Shown piece by piece: positions 52,889 through 61,875 of a DNA stretch of 64,000 bases. Under the pieces are notes generated by a model. It was not told where the DNA came from and made no database searches. It saw nothing but the letters and a program-made list of their open reading frames with translations. A program made the position numbers and the translations under genes. The stretch comes from Arthrobacter mangrovi (lineage in GTDB: Bacteria; Actinomycetota; Actinomycetes; Actinomycetales; Micrococcaceae). The DNA is taken from assembly GCF_026011795.1 (NCBI RefSeq), contig NZ_BRVS01000005.1, positions 357,512 through 421,511 on the forward strand. Reading direction: 5' to 3'. Every line of letters starts with the position of its first letter. The stretch's first letter is position 1.

Positions 52889-53818
52889 TTACTCTGACTC
52901 TGCAGTCCGCATGGCGCGGGTCTGTTCGGCGCGTTCGAGCAGGGCGCTGGCGGGCGGGTAGGCGACTTCCTCAAGGACGAGCGGGTGCGGGGGCGCGAGC
53001 TTGGTCTTGGAGTCGCGGACCTTGGAGGCGAGGCGTTCGGCGAGCCAGGCGGGTTCGTGCTCCCCGGAGCCGACCATGAGCGAGGCGCCGACCAGGGCCC
53101 TGACCATGTTGTGGCAGAAGGCGTCAGCCTGCACCGAGGCCGTGATGACGCCGTCGTCGCCGCGCCGGAACTCGAGGTGCTGGAGTTCGCGGATGGTGGT
53201 GGAGAACTCCCGCGGTTTGCAGAAGGACAGGAAGTCGTTCACACCCAGGATCCGGCTCCCGGCGTCGTTCAGGAGGTCGACGTCCAGCTCGTGCTTGTGC
53301 CAGAGGGTGATGTTGCGCGCGAGCGGGTCCCAGTTCGCGGGGCGGTCGGCGATGCGGTAGCTGTAGCGGCGCCACAGGGCGGAGAACCGGGCGTCGAAAC
53401 CTTCCGGAGCCAGCCGCGCGGTATGGACTTCGATGGCTCCGGCGAGGTCGCGGTACGGGACGGGGGCGCCGACCCGGCCGCCGAGGACCTTGGCCAGGAC
53501 TCCGCGCAGGCGGCGGAGCAGGGAGTCGGCGGGGTCGATGTCGCGGCCGCGAGCCAGCGCCGCCCACTCCCCCGGCTCCACGTCGAAGTGCACCACCTGG
53601 TCGCGGGCGTGGACGCCCGCATCCGTGCGTCCGGCGACGGTCAGCCGGACCGGGCGCCGAATCAGGGTGGCGAGGGCTTCCTCGACGGCCCCCTGGACGG
53701 TTAACAGACCGGGCTGCACGGCCCACCCGCTGAACGCCCCGCCGTCGTACGCAAGGTCCATCCGGACACGCAGAAGCCCGCCGTCCGGAGTGGGGACGGC
53801 GGGCTTCTGTGAGGTCAT
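52889..53818 (-). CDS. truA: tRNA pseudouridine(38-40) synthase
   Basis: A 309-residue TruA with the catalytic aspartate in VAGRTDAGVHARDQVVHFD and conserved text LAYDGGAFSGWAVQPG, RYSYRIADRP and DAFCHNMVRALVGASL. ATG 53818 was chosen; the in-frame upstream Arg/Pro-rich extension overlaps rplQ and is not TruA-like. It follows rplQ, the usual position, but its usual downstream neighbour rplM is displaced by the pilus locus. Confidence 0.95.
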   Translation of the reverse strand: MTSQKPAVPTPDGGLLRVRMDLAYDGGAFSGWAVQPGLLTVQGAVEEALATLIRRPVRLTVAGRTDAGVHARDQVVHFDVEPGEWAALARGRDIDPADSLLRRLRGVLAKVLGGRVGAPVPYRDLAGAIEVHTARLAPEGFDARFSALWRRYSYRIADRPANWDPLARNITLWHKHELDVDLLNDAGSRILGVNDFLSFCKPREFSTTIRELQHLEFRRGDDGVITASVQADAFCHNMVRALVGASLMVGSGEHEPAWLAERLASKVRDSKTKLAPPHPLVLEEVAYPPASALLERAEQTRAMRTAESE

Positions 53819-53846
53819 ACCCTCCAGTTTAGAGGGAAAGGAGAAG

Positions 53847-54398
53847 CTACTTCTTCTCCTCGGCCTCCGGGGCTTCCTCGGCGGATTCGGCCGACGGAGC
53901 CGACTCTGCCGATTCGGCAGACTCAGCGGACTCGGCGGATTCCGGCGACTCGGTCTCGGCAGCTTCCTCAGCAACCGGAGCCGGCGCGGCGGTCTCGGCA
54001 GCCTTCTCGGCTTCCTTGACTACGGCCTGCTTCGGGGACAGCGGCTCCAGCACCAGTTCGATGACGGCCATGGGGGCGTTGTCGCCCTTGCGGTTGCCGA
54101 TCTTGGTGATGCGGGTGTAGCCGCCTTCGCGGTTCTCCACTGCCGGGGCGATGCCGGTGAACAGCTCGTGGACGATGCCCTTGTCGCTGATCGTGGCGAG
54201 CACCCGGCGGCGGGCAGCCAGGTCTCCGCGCTTGGCGAAGGTGATCAGGCGCTCGGCGTAGGGGCGCAGGCGCTTGGCCTTGGTCACGGTGGTGGTGATC
54301 CGCTTGTGCTCGAAGAGCGCTGCTGCCAGGTTGGCGAGCATCAGGCGCTCGTGAGCCGGACCGCCTCCGAGGCGCGGACCCTTAGGGGGGGTAGGCAT
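53847..54398 (-). CDS. rplQ: 50S ribosomal protein L17 with acidic C-terminal extension
   Basis: A 183-residue L17. The core, about 120 residues, has [40 protein letters not shown] and [20 protein letters not shown]. The last 55 residues are Ala/Glu/Ser repeats ([18 protein letters not shown]), a tail seen in actinobacterial L17. It lies downstream of rpoA. Confidence 0.97.
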   Translation of the reverse strand: MPTPPKGPRLGGGPAHERLMLANLAAALFEHKRITTTVTKAKRLRPYAERLITFAKRGDLAARRRVLATISDKGIVHELFTGIAPAVENREGGYTRITKIGNRKGDNAPMAVIELVLEPLSPKQAVVKEAEKAAETAAPAPVAEEAAETESPESAESAESAESAESAPSAESAEEAPEAEEKK

Positions 54399-54463
54399 TT
54401 CTTTATCTCCTCATATGGTGCCGTTGGGCGCTACCTAGCACCACGACGGCGAATTCCTGCGTT

Positions 54464-55474
54464 TTAGAGTTCGTCCTCGCCGAAGGCTTCTTCGTCCTCT
54501 TCGATGGCGGCAGCGCGGGCGGCCAGGTCGAATCCTGGAGGGGAATCCTTCAGGGACAGACCCAGCTCGACAAGCTTTGCCTTGACCTCGTCGATGGACT
54601 TCGCACCGAAGTTGCGGATGTCCATCAGGTCGGCCTCGGAGCGGGCTACGAGCTCACCCACGGTGTGGATGCCCTCACGCTTGAGGCAGTTGTAGGAACG
54701 AACGGTCAGCTCGAGGTCCTCGATGGGCAGAGCCATGTCGGCAGCCAGGGCGGCGTCCGTCGGGCTCGGGCCGATCTCGATACCTTCAGCCTGCGTGTTC
54801 AGCTCACGGGCCAGGCCGAACAGCTCGACCAGGGTGGTTCCGGCAGAGGCGACGGCGTCGCGCGGTGCGATGGAATCCTTGGTTTCGACGTCGACGATCA
54901 GGCGGTCGAAGTCGGTGCGCTGCTCAACACGGGTCGCCTCAACCTTGAAGGTGACCTTCAGGACCGGCGAGTAGATGGAGTCGACCGGGATGCGGCCGAT
55001 TTCCGAGTCGCCGGACTTGTTCTGGGCCGCGGAAACGTAGCCGCGGCCGCGCTCGATGGTCAGTTCGAGCTCGAACTTGCCCTTTTCGTTCAGGGTGGCG
55101 ATGTGCAGGTCCGGGTTGTGGAATTCCACGCCGGCCGGCGGGGCAATGTCCGCAGCGGTGACGACGCCGGGGCCCTGCTTGCGCAGGTAGGCCACGACAG
55201 GCTCGTCATGCTCGGAGGAGACTGCCAGGTTCTTGATGTTCAGGATGATCTCGGTGACATCTTCCTTGACACCCGGAACGGTGGTGAACTCGTGCAGGAC
55301 CCCGTCGATCCGGATGCTGGTAACGGCGGCACCGGGGATCGAGGACAGCAGGGTACGGCGGAGGGAGTTACCAAGGGTGTAGCCGAAACCCGGCTCCAGC
55401 GGCTCGATGACGAACCGGGAGCGGCTGTCCGCTACTACTTCTTCGGTAAGAGTTGGGCGCTGTGCAATGAGCAC
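54464..55474 (-). CDS. rpoA: DNA-directed RNA polymerase alpha subunit
   Basis: A 336-residue alpha subunit. The N-terminal dimerisation domain has [20 protein letters not shown] and [19 protein letters not shown]; the C-terminal domain has [20 protein letters not shown] and [19 protein letters not shown] for UP-element and activator contact. It is separated from rpsK by 151 bp that contain a strong hairpin, and rpsD is not in between. Confidence 0.97.
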   Translation of the reverse strand: MLIAQRPTLTEEVVADSRSRFVIEPLEPGFGYTLGNSLRRTLLSSIPGAAVTSIRIDGVLHEFTTVPGVKEDVTEIILNIKNLAVSSEHDEPVVAYLRKQGPGVVTAADIAPPAGVEFHNPDLHIATLNEKGKFELELTIERGRGYVSAAQNKSGDSEIGRIPVDSIYSPVLKVTFKVEATRVEQRTDFDRLIVDVETKDSIAPRDAVASAGTTLVELFGLARELNTQAEGIEIGPSPTDAALAADMALPIEDLELTVRSYNCLKREGIHTVGELVARSEADLMDIRNFGAKSIDEVKAKLVELGLSLKDSPPGFDLAARAAAIEEDEEAFGEDEL

Positions 55475-55560
55475 TTAGATTTCCTTTCAGCGAGCGTCCG
55501 CTATATGACGCAACACGAATTGGTGGAAAAGGGCGGCTAGTCAGCCGGAAGTGGCCCCTT

Positions 55561-55604
55561 CGGCCGCTGTCCGGATCCCCGCGAGGGAACCAGGACAGCG
55601 GCCG
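55561..55604 (-). promoter_or_regulatory. Large hairpin between rpsK and rpoA
   Basis: CGGCCGCTGTCC (55561-55572) and GGACAGCGGCCG (55593-55604) form a perfect 12-bp stem around a 20-nt loop with a small inner TCCC/GGGA pairing. There is no U tract. It may attenuate or stabilise the mRNA between the ribosomal genes and rpoA. Confidence 0.5.
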
Positions 55605-55625
55605 AGGGAACGACGAAACGGCTAA

Positions 55626-56027
55626 TTAGACGCGGCGGCGCTTCGGGGGACGGCATCCGTTGTGGGCGCTGGGGGTGACGTCCTGGATGGAGCCGACCTC
55701 GAGGCCAGCGGCCTGCAGCGAACGGATGGCGGTTTCGCGTCCGGAACCCGGGCCCTTCACGAAGACGTCGACCTTCTTCAGGCCGTGCTCCTGGGCGCGC
55801 TTTGCAGCGGACTCAGCAGCCATCTGCGCGGCGAACGGGGTGGACTTGCGGGAGCCCTTGAAGCCAACCTCACCGGCCGAAGCCCAGGAGATGACGGCAC
55901 CGGTCGGGTCCGTGATGGACACGATGGTGTTGTTGAAGGTGCTCTTGATGTGCGCCTGTCCGAGCGCAATATTCTTCTTATCCTTGCGACGCGGCTTACG
56001 CACCGCTCCACGAGTCTTGGGGGGCAT
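55626..56027 (-). CDS. rpsK: 30S ribosomal protein S11
   Basis: A 133-residue S11 with [60 protein letters not shown] and the C-terminal [16 protein letters not shown]. It lies 45 bp downstream of rpsM in the alpha operon. Confidence 0.98.
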   Translation of the reverse strand: MPPKTRGAVRKPRRKDKKNIALGQAHIKSTFNNTIVSITDPTGAVISWASAGEVGFKGSRKSTPFAAQMAAESAAKRAQEHGLKKVDVFVKGPGSGRETAIRSLQAAGLEVGSIQDVTPSAHNGCRPPKRRRV

Positions 56028-56072
56028 GTATTTCTCCTACAAAGGTTGTTTGGTAGCTAGAGGGCCAGCTGT

Positions 56073-56447
56073 TTAGCGGGTCTTCTTCTTGCCGGCGACG
56101 GTGCGCTTCGGGCCCTTGCGGGTGCGAGCGTTGGTCTTGGTGCGCTGTCCGCGGACGGGCAGGCCACGGCGGTGGCGGAGGCCTTCGTAGCTGCCGATCT
56201 CGACCTTGCGGCGGATGTCGGCGGCGACCTCGCGGCGGAGGTCACCTTCTACCTTGTAGTTGCCCTCGATGTAGTCACGCAGCTGCACGAGCTCCGCGTC
56301 GGTGAGGTCCTTCACGCGGGTGTCCGGGTTGATCCCGGTCTCCGCGATGGTCTGCTCTGCACGGGTCTTACCCACGCCGTAGATGTAAGTCAGGGCGATG
56401 ATTACCCGCTTTTCGCGGGGAATATCTACGCCAGCGAGACGAGCCAT
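56073..56447 (-). CDS. rpsM: 30S ribosomal protein S13
   Basis: A 124-residue S13, opening [20 protein letters not shown], with [14 protein letters not shown] and the basic C-terminus [20 protein letters not shown]. It is first after rpmJ in the alpha operon. Confidence 0.98.
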   Translation of the reverse strand: MARLAGVDIPREKRVIIALTYIYGVGKTRAEQTIAETGINPDTRVKDLTDAELVQLRDYIEGNYKVEGDLRREVAADIRRKVEIGSYEGLRHRRGLPVRGQRTKTNARTRKGPKRTVAGKKKTR

Positions 56448-56601
56448 ATTGGCGGTTCTCCTTGTTGTATCCGGAGGTCTGAAGCAGCTCCGTCCCTGTT
56501 GTCCAGGTCCCCGGCCTCCGTACCGGGGGTGTGCAGGTTGCCCTGCGGTGCTGCCTTATTGAGTTACTACGCGCGGGAGCGCCCCTGCCGAAGCAGGGAG
56601 C

Positions 56602-56715
56602 TTAGCCCTGGCGCTGCTTGTGGCGCGGGTTCTCGCAGATCACGATGACGTTACCCTTGCGACGAATCACCTGGCACTTGTCACAAATCCGCTTGACGCT
56701 CGGCTGGACCTTCAT
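56602..56715 (-). CDS. rpmJ: 50S ribosomal protein L36
   Basis: A 37-residue L36: [17 protein letters not shown], then [12 protein letters not shown]. The Cys-X2-Cys...Cys...His zinc-binding set is intact (cysteines at 11, 14, 27). It lies between infA and rpsM, its normal place. Confidence 0.97.
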   Translation of the reverse strand: MKVQPSVKRICDKCQVIRRKGNVIVICENPRHKQRQG

Positions 56716-56790
56716 GGTTTTCCTTTGCGTTATTTGCAGTTGTTGCTTGCGTAACTACCTCGGCCCGCAGTTGCCCGCGGGAATCGGTCT

Positions 56791-57012
56791 TTACTTGTAG
56801 CGGTAGACGATACGGCCCCGCGAGAGGTCGTACGGGCTGAGTTCCACTACGACCCGGTCCTCGGGGAGGATCCGGATGTAGTGCTGACGCATCTTTCCTG
56901 AGATGTGAGCAAGCACAACGTGTCCGTTAGTCAGCTCAACGCGGAACATCGCGTTGGGCAGAGCTTCCTGCACAGTGCCTTCAATCTCAATGACACCGTC
57001 TTTCTTAGCCAT
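56791..57012 (-). CDS. infA: Translation initiation factor IF-1
   Basis: A 73-residue OB-fold factor: [20 protein letters not shown], then [20 protein letters not shown] and [20 protein letters not shown]. The ATG follows GGAGGAT. It leads the infA-rpmJ-rpsM-rpsK transcript. Its usual upstream neighbour map is displaced by the hydrolase gene at 57175. Confidence 0.98.
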   Translation of the reverse strand: MAKKDGVIEIEGTVQEALPNAMFRVELTNGHVVLAHISGKMRQHYIRILPEDRVVVELSPYDLSRGRIVYRYK

Positions 57013-57174
57013 ATCCTCCGCTAACGTCAGTAACCACCACAGTGTGGGGCTGGAATTTTTGGGTTTGTTCGCCTCGGAGTTTCCAACGAAGTCCGCCGTT
57101 TCCGGCGGCTTCGGGCCCGGAACTGGGCACGAAAACAGAGACAACCAACAGACAACTGTACCCCAGAGGCGGGT

Positions 57175-58176
57175 TTAAGTTAAATTCGGATGCTTTGCAA
57201 GTACGACGGCGGGTGTTTCCACCGTTTCGGCACTCGCCACGGCATCCGCTATGGCCAGGCGGACCGACTCGGCCGCGAGGACCTGCAGGTCCATCCGCGG
57301 ATCACCGTCCGTTCCGGGAGCCAGCTCGCGCCGGCAGGTCGCCAGGGCGAAGACGACGTCGCCGTCGGCCAGGGTGTGCGACGGACTAAGCGCCCGGGCC
57401 AGGCCGGCGTGGGCGGCCGACGCCGTCCGCTTGGCCTGCGCCGGATCCAGCACCGCGTTGGTGGCCACCACGCACAGCGTCGTGTTGAGCGGACCGGCCT
57501 GCGGTGTGCCTGCTGCCGGCGGCGTCCCGTCCGGGGCCGCCGCTCCCGATGCGCCCGCATGCGGCTGTGCCCCGGGGACTCCCGCGCCTGCAACGGCTTC
57601 CGGGGCGCCGGCGGCGTTGACCACCGCGAGGGCCCCCACCACGATGTCGGCGTTGTCGCCGCCCATCCGCAGCGAGGCCGTCCCCACTCCCCCTTTGTAG
57701 CGGCGCCGGTCCACGGCCGCCCCGGTCCCGGCGCCGACATTGCCCCGGCGCACCGCGGCAAAGTCCTGGGAGGCACCCGCAGCCGCTGCGGCGTCGTACC
57801 CCATTTGTTCCGTGGGCCGCGCCGTGACGTCCCCGCCGCGGCCAAGATCGTAGATCGCCGCCGCCGGAACGATCGGCACCACGGCCTCGCGCGTGCGGAA
57901 GCCCCGGCCCTGCTCCTCGCACCAGCGCTGGGCTCCATGCGCCGCGATCAGGCCGAACGCGCTGCCGCCCGCCAGCACCACCGCGTCGACCTCGGGCACG
58001 AGCGTCGTCGGGTCCAGCGCATCCGTCTCGTGCGTGGCCGGCCCTCCCCCGCGGACGTCCACGGAACCGACAGTCCCGGGTGGCGGGAGCACGACCGTCA
58101 CGCCGGTCAGCCAGCCGTCGCCGATCCGCTCGACCTGGCCCACCCGGATGCCAGGCACGTCCGTTATGGAAGACAT
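57175..58176 (-). CDS. P1-family (DmpA/NylC-like) N-terminal-nucleophile hydrolase
   Basis: A 333-residue hydrolase of peptidase family S58/P1. It opens ITDVPGIRVGQVERIGDGW, and has GGGPATHETDALDP, VLAGGSAFGLIAAHGA and RRYKGGVGTASLRM. Autocatalytic cleavage is expected at Asn231-Thr232 in GPLNTTLCVVATNAVLD, freeing a Thr nucleophile as in the Arthrobacter nylon-oligomer hydrolase NylC. A 40-residue Gly/Ala/Pro-rich insert (about 190-230) lies just before that site. AGGATGAGG precedes the ATG. The gene lies between map and infA, where relatives usually have none. Substrate unknown; aminopeptidase or amidase. Confidence 0.85.
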   Translation of the reverse strand: MSSITDVPGIRVGQVERIGDGWLTGVTVVLPPPGTVGSVDVRGGGPATHETDALDPTTLVPEVDAVVLAGGSAFGLIAAHGAQRWCEEQGRGFRTREAVVPIVPAAAIYDLGRGGDVTARPTEQMGYDAAAAAGASQDFAAVRRGNVGAGTGAAVDRRRYKGGVGTASLRMGGDNADIVVGALAVVNAAGAPEAVAGAGVPGAQPHAGASGAAAPDGTPPAAGTPQAGPLNTTLCVVATNAVLDPAQAKRTASAAHAGLARALSPSHTLADGDVVFALATCRRELAPGTDGDPRMDLQVLAAESVRLAIADAVASAETVETPAVVLAKHPNLT

Positions 58177-58217
58177 GGCCTCATCCTGCCACGAGTCAAC
58201 GCGGCGCGACGCCGGGC

Positions 58218-59045
58218 TCAGTCGAGGGCGACGGGGGTGACGCCGAGCGGGGCGAGCTTGGCGACTCCGCCGTCCTCCGCGGTCAGCACCCAGATGCCGC
58301 GCTCGTGCACGGCGACGGTGTGCTCCCACTGGCAGGAGCGGGAGCCGTCCGTCGTGATGACGGTCCAGTCGTCGTCGAGGGTCTTCGTCTCGATGCCACC
58401 GCGGACCAGCATGGGCTCGATGGCGAGGCACAGCCCGGGGCGGATCTTGGGGCCGCGGTGCTTGGTGCGGTAGTTGAGCACGTCGGGCGCTTGGTGCATG
58501 GCGGTGCCGATGCCGTGGCCGACGTAGTCCTCGAGGATGCCCAGCGGCTTGCCGGGGACGCTGCTGACGTAATCGTCGATGGCGTTGCCGATGTCGCCGA
58601 CGCGGGAGCCGTTGGCCAGGGCGGCGATGCCGCGCCACATGGCCTCTTCGGTGACGTCGGAGAGGCGCTGGTCCTCCGGGTCCGGCGTGCCGACGATCAC
58701 GCCGCGGGCCGAGTCGCCGTGCCAGCCGTCGATGCTGCAGCCGCCGTCGATGGACAGGATGTCGCCGTCCTGCAGGACCTTGCCGCCCGGGATGCCGTGC
58801 ACCACTTCCTCGTTCACCGAGACGCAGACCGTCGCGGGGAAGCCGTGGTAGCCCTTGAAGTTGCTCTTGGCTCCTTCGGCGTCCAGCACGGCTTCGAAGG
58901 CGGCGTCGATATCCGCGGTGGTGGCGCCGACGACGGCGGCTTCCTGGGCGGCGTCGAGGGCGCGGCTGACCACGAGGCCGGCTTTGCGCATCCGGCGGAT
59001 CTGCTCGGTGGTCTTGTATTCGATGCTGGGCTGGCCGAATGCCAT
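58218..59045 (-). CDS. map: Type I methionine aminopeptidase
   Basis: Removes N-terminal methionine. The 275-residue protein has VCVSVNEEVVHGIPGGKVLQ, DGDILSIDGGCSIDGWHGDSAR (two metal Asp, seen as LSIDGGCSIDG and WHGDSARG), VGHGIGTAMHQAPDVLNY (metal His) and CLAIEPMLVRGG and CQWEHTVAVHERG (metal Glu). It follows adk in the secY-adk-map unit. Confidence 0.95.
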   Translation of the reverse strand: MAFGQPSIEYKTTEQIRRMRKAGLVVSRALDAAQEAAVVGATTADIDAAFEAVLDAEGAKSNFKGYHGFPATVCVSVNEEVVHGIPGGKVLQDGDILSIDGGCSIDGWHGDSARGVIVGTPDPEDQRLSDVTEEAMWRGIAALANGSRVGDIGNAIDDYVSSVPGKPLGILEDYVGHGIGTAMHQAPDVLNYRTKHRGPKIRPGLCLAIEPMLVRGGIETKTLDDDWTVITTDGSRSCQWEHTVAVHERGIWVLTAEDGGVAKLAPLGVTPVALD

Positions 59046-59074
59046 GTGCTGGGTTCCTTCTGTTCCTGCTAAGG

Positions 59075-59108
59075 CCGCAGGCCCCGTCCGGACGAACAGG
59101 GCCTGCGG
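59075..59108 (-). promoter_or_regulatory. Hairpin between adk and map
   Basis: CCGCAGGCCC (59075-59084) and GGGCCTGCGG (59099-59108) pair perfectly over 10 bp around a 14-nt loop containing the palindrome CGTCCGGACG. No U tract; it may be a partial terminator or an mRNA-stability element. Confidence 0.45.
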
Positions 59109-59124
59109 TTAAGGTTCATGCCTA

Positions 59125-59700
59125 TTAGGCGGTGACGCTCTTGAGCGCGTCCATGATGCGGTCGGTGACCTCGTCGATCGGGCCGATGCCGTCGACCTTG
59201 GTCAGGATGCCGCGCTCGGCGTACCGGGACACGACGGCCTCGGTCTGCTCGTGGTAGAGGTCCAGGCGGTGCCGGATGACCGTCTCGTTGTCGTCGGCGC
59301 GGCCTTCCAGCTCCGCGCGGCTGAGGAGGCGCTTGACCAGTTCCTCGTCGTCCGCGGTCAGCTGCAGGACCACGTCCAGCGAGTCCTCGCTGTCCGCCAG
59401 GATGCTGTCCAGCTCCTCCACCTGGGCGGTGGTGCGCGGGTAACCGTCGAGCAGGAAGCCGGGCTCGACGTCGTCCTGCTTCAGGCGGTCGCGCACCATG
59501 TTGTTGGTGACGCTGTCCGGGACGAAGTCTCCCTTGTCGATGTACTTCTTGGCCTCGATGCCCAGCGGGGTCTCTTCCTTCACGTTGGCGCGGAAGATGT
59601 CACCGGTGGAAATGGCGACGATGCCCAGCCGCTCGGAAATGCGGGAGGCCTGGGTTCCCTTGCCCGAACCGGGCGGGCCAATAATGAGCATCTTCGTCAT
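59125..59700 (-). CDS. adk: Adenylate kinase
   Basis: A 191-residue enzyme (2 ADP to ATP plus AMP) of the short-lid type. The P-loop is LIIGPPGSGKGTQASRI, followed by GDIFRANVKEETPLG, FLLDGYPRTTAQVEELD and SRAELEGRADDNETVIRHRL in place of a long zinc lid. Its ATG overlaps the secY stop by 4 nt. Confidence 0.96.
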   Translation of the reverse strand: MTKMLIIGPPGSGKGTQASRISERLGIVAISTGDIFRANVKEETPLGIEAKKYIDKGDFVPDSVTNNMVRDRLKQDDVEPGFLLDGYPRTTAQVEELDSILADSEDSLDVVLQLTADDEELVKRLLSRAELEGRADDNETVIRHRLDLYHEQTEAVVSRYAERGILTKVDGIGPIDEVTDRIMDALKSVTA

Positions 59701-61010
59701 CGCAATAGTCCTTCGTAGTGGCGTTGCTGTAGCTGGGCATTGATCTGCTTGACCGTCTCAAGACCCACACCCACCATGATGAGGATCGAGGTTCCGCCAA
59801 ACGGGAAGTTCTGGTTCGCGTTGATCAGCACCAGTGCGATCAGCGGAATCAGGGCCACGAGGCCGAGGTAGAGGGCACCCGGCAGCGTGATCCGGGCAAG
59901 CACGTAGGAGAGGTACTCCTCCGTGGGGCGGCCGGCACGGATGCCCGGGATGAAGCCGCCGTACTTCTTCATGTTGTCCGCCGTCTCCTGCGGGTTGAAC
60001 GTGATGGAGACGTAGAAGTAGGTGAAGAAGACGATCAGCAGGAAGTAGACCACCATGTAGAGCGGATGGTCCCCGCTGACCAAGTAGGTGTTGATCCAGT
60101 TGACCCATTCCGGCGGCGGGGTGGTGCCGTCCGAGGGCGTGTTGAACTGCGCGACCAGGGTGGGCAGGTAGAGCATCGACGACGCGAAGATCACCGGGAT
60201 GACGCCGGCCATGTTGACCTTGATCGGGATGTAAGTGCTGGTGCCGCCGACGGTGCGGCGGCCGACCATGCGCTTGGCGTACTGCACCGGGATGCGCCGC
60301 TGCGACTGCTCCACGAAGATGACGGCGGCGACCACGAACAGGCCGATGATGATCACGCCGATGAAGATGTTCACGCCCTGGGCGCGGAGGATCTCGCCGA
60401 GCGAGGACGGGAAGCCGGCCGCGATCGAGATGAAGATCAGGATGGACATGCCGTTGCCGACGCCCTTTTCGGTCACCAGCTCGCCCATCCACATGATCAG
60501 GCCGGTACCGGCGGTCAGGGTGATGATGAGCAGGATGATCGTGACCAGGTTGTCGTCAGGGATGATCGGCACCGGACAGTTGCCCAGCAGCGCGCCGCTG
60601 CGGGCCAGCGAGATCAGCGTTGTCGCGTTCAGCAGGCCGAGGGCGATGGTCAGGTAGCGCGTGTACTGGGTCAGCTTGGACTGCCCCTGTGCGCCTTCCT
60701 GGTGGAGCTCCTGGAACCGGGGAATCACCACGCGCAGCAGCTGCACGATGATGCTCGCCGTAATGTACGGCATGATGCCGAGGGCGAAGATGGACACCTG
60801 CAGCAGCGCGCCGCCGCTGAAGAGATTCACGAACTGGTAGAGACCGCCCGTGGTGTTGCCCAACGCCAAACATTGCTGAACGTTGCCGTAATCAACACCG
60901 GGTGCCGGGATGAAGGCACCCATGCGGTAGATGGTGATGATACCGAGCGTGAACAACAACTTGCGTCGCAGGTCAGGCGTCCGGAATACCCGGCCAATTG
61001 CGCTAAGCAA
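59697..61010 (-). CDS. secY: Preprotein translocase subunit SecY
   Basis: The 437-residue channel subunit of the Sec translocon, with ten TM helices. It opens IGRVFRTPDLRRKLLFTLGI, has the plug region LFSGGALLQVSIFALGIMPY and VVIPRFQELHQEGAQGQSKL, and the C5 loop FIPGIRAGRPTEEYLSYVLA. A strong terminator lies upstream, so it probably has its own promoter and heads a secY-adk-map unit. Confidence 0.97.
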   Translation of the reverse strand: MLSAIGRVFRTPDLRRKLLFTLGIITIYRMGAFIPAPGVDYGNVQQCLALGNTTGGLYQFVNLFSGGALLQVSIFALGIMPYITASIIVQLLRVVIPRFQELHQEGAQGQSKLTQYTRYLTIALGLLNATTLISLARSGALLGNCPVPIIPDDNLVTIILLIITLTAGTGLIMWMGELVTEKGVGNGMSILIFISIAAGFPSSLGEILRAQGVNIFIGVIIIGLFVVAAVIFVEQSQRRIPVQYAKRMVGRRTVGGTSTYIPIKVNMAGVIPVIFASSMLYLPTLVAQFNTPSDGTTPPPEWVNWINTYLVSGDHPLYMVVYFLLIVFFTYFYVSITFNPQETADNMKKYGGFIPGIRAGRPTEEYLSYVLARITLPGALYLGLVALIPLIALVLINANQNFPFGGTSILIMVGVGLETVKQINAQLQQRHYEGLLR

Positions 61011-61127
61011 GCGTCCTCCTGAAAGTCATTCGATGCCGCCGAGCGGCATTACACAAGAACCGAGTCTATCGGTTCAGCATGGACCGGCTGAACTCGCCGC
61101 CGGTGAATACGGGCTTTTAACGAAAAG

Positions 61128-61167
61128 AAACTCTTGGTGGCCGGTCTGGACCGGCCACCAAGAGTTT
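61128..61167 (-). terminator. Rho-independent terminator between rplO and secY
   Basis: A perfect 19-bp inverted repeat, left arm 61128-61146 and right arm 61149-61167, with CTCTTGGTGGCCGG in the stem. On the minus strand it is followed directly by TTTCTTTTCGTT, a U-rich tract. It lies 36 bp beyond the rplO stop and would split the spc operon. Confidence 0.85.
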
Positions 61168-61202
61168 ACTCATGGGCTGTGGATGACCACTAGCGTCGGA
61201 AT

Positions 61203-61655
61203 CTAGAGCTCCGTGGTGGAGCCGCCGGCGGCAGCGATCTTCTCAGCGGCACTGGCGGAGAAGGCGTGAGCCTTCACATCGACCTTGACGGTGATGTCGC
61301 CGGTACCCAGAACCTTTACAGGCTGGTTCTTGCGGACTGCGCCCTTGGCCGCCAGTGTCTCCACGGTGACCTCGCCGCCCTCGGGGAACAGCTCGTTGAG
61401 CTTGTCCAGGTTCACGACCTGGAACTCCACCTTGAACGGGTTCTTGAAGCCGCGCAGCTTCGGCAGGCGCATGTGCAGCGGCAGCTGGCCACCGGCAAAG
61501 CCTGCCTTGACCTGGTAACGGGCCTTGGTGCCCTTGGTACCACGGCCAGCGGTCTTGCCCTTGGAGCCTTCACCACGACCAACACGGGTCTTGGCGGTCT
61601 TGGCACCGGGGGCAGGACGCAGGTGGTGGACCTTCAGAGTCTTCTCTTCTGCCAT
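61203..61655 (-). CDS. rplO: 50S ribosomal protein L15
   Basis: A 150-residue L15: [20 protein letters not shown], then [20 protein letters not shown] and [13 protein letters not shown], ending [16 protein letters not shown]. It is 2 bp from rpmD and last before the intrinsic terminator. Confidence 0.97.
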   Translation of the reverse strand: MAEEKTLKVHHLRPAPGAKTAKTRVGRGEGSKGKTAGRGTKGTKARYQVKAGFAGGQLPLHMRLPKLRGFKNPFKVEFQVVNLDKLNELFPEGGEVTVETLAAKGAVRKNQPVKVLGTGDITVKVDVKAHAFSASAAEKIAAAGGSTTEL

Positions 61656-61657
61656 TC

Positions 61658-61873
61658 CTACTTCGCCTCCTCAACCTTTACCAGGTGAGAAACAGTGTTG
61701 ACCATGCCCACGGTCACGGCATCGGCGTTGCGGACAACGGTGTGTCCGATCCGCTTCAGGCCCAGTGAACGCAGCGTGTCGCGCTGATTCTGCTTGCCGC
61801 CAATGACGGACTTGATCTGGGTGATTTCCAACTGTCCTTCGGACGGAGTCAGATTCTTCGGGGTCGTCTGCAT
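61658..61873 (-). CDS. rpmD: 50S ribosomal protein L30
   Basis: A 71-residue L30 with [20 protein letters not shown] and [20 protein letters not shown]. The N-terminal [14 protein letters not shown] is a short extension. ATG 61873 is preceded by GGTGTCTAATC; the rpsE stop is 2 bp away. Confidence 0.96.
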   Translation of the reverse strand: MQTTPKNLTPSEGQLEITQIKSVIGGKQNQRDTLRSLGLKRIGHTVVRNADAVTVGMVNTVSHLVKVEEAK

Positions 61874-61875
61874 GA

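Noticed and set aside
53878..53960. Short tandem repeat resembling a satellite
   Set aside because: It encodes the Ala/Glu/Ser tail of L17, so it is coding low-complexity sequence.
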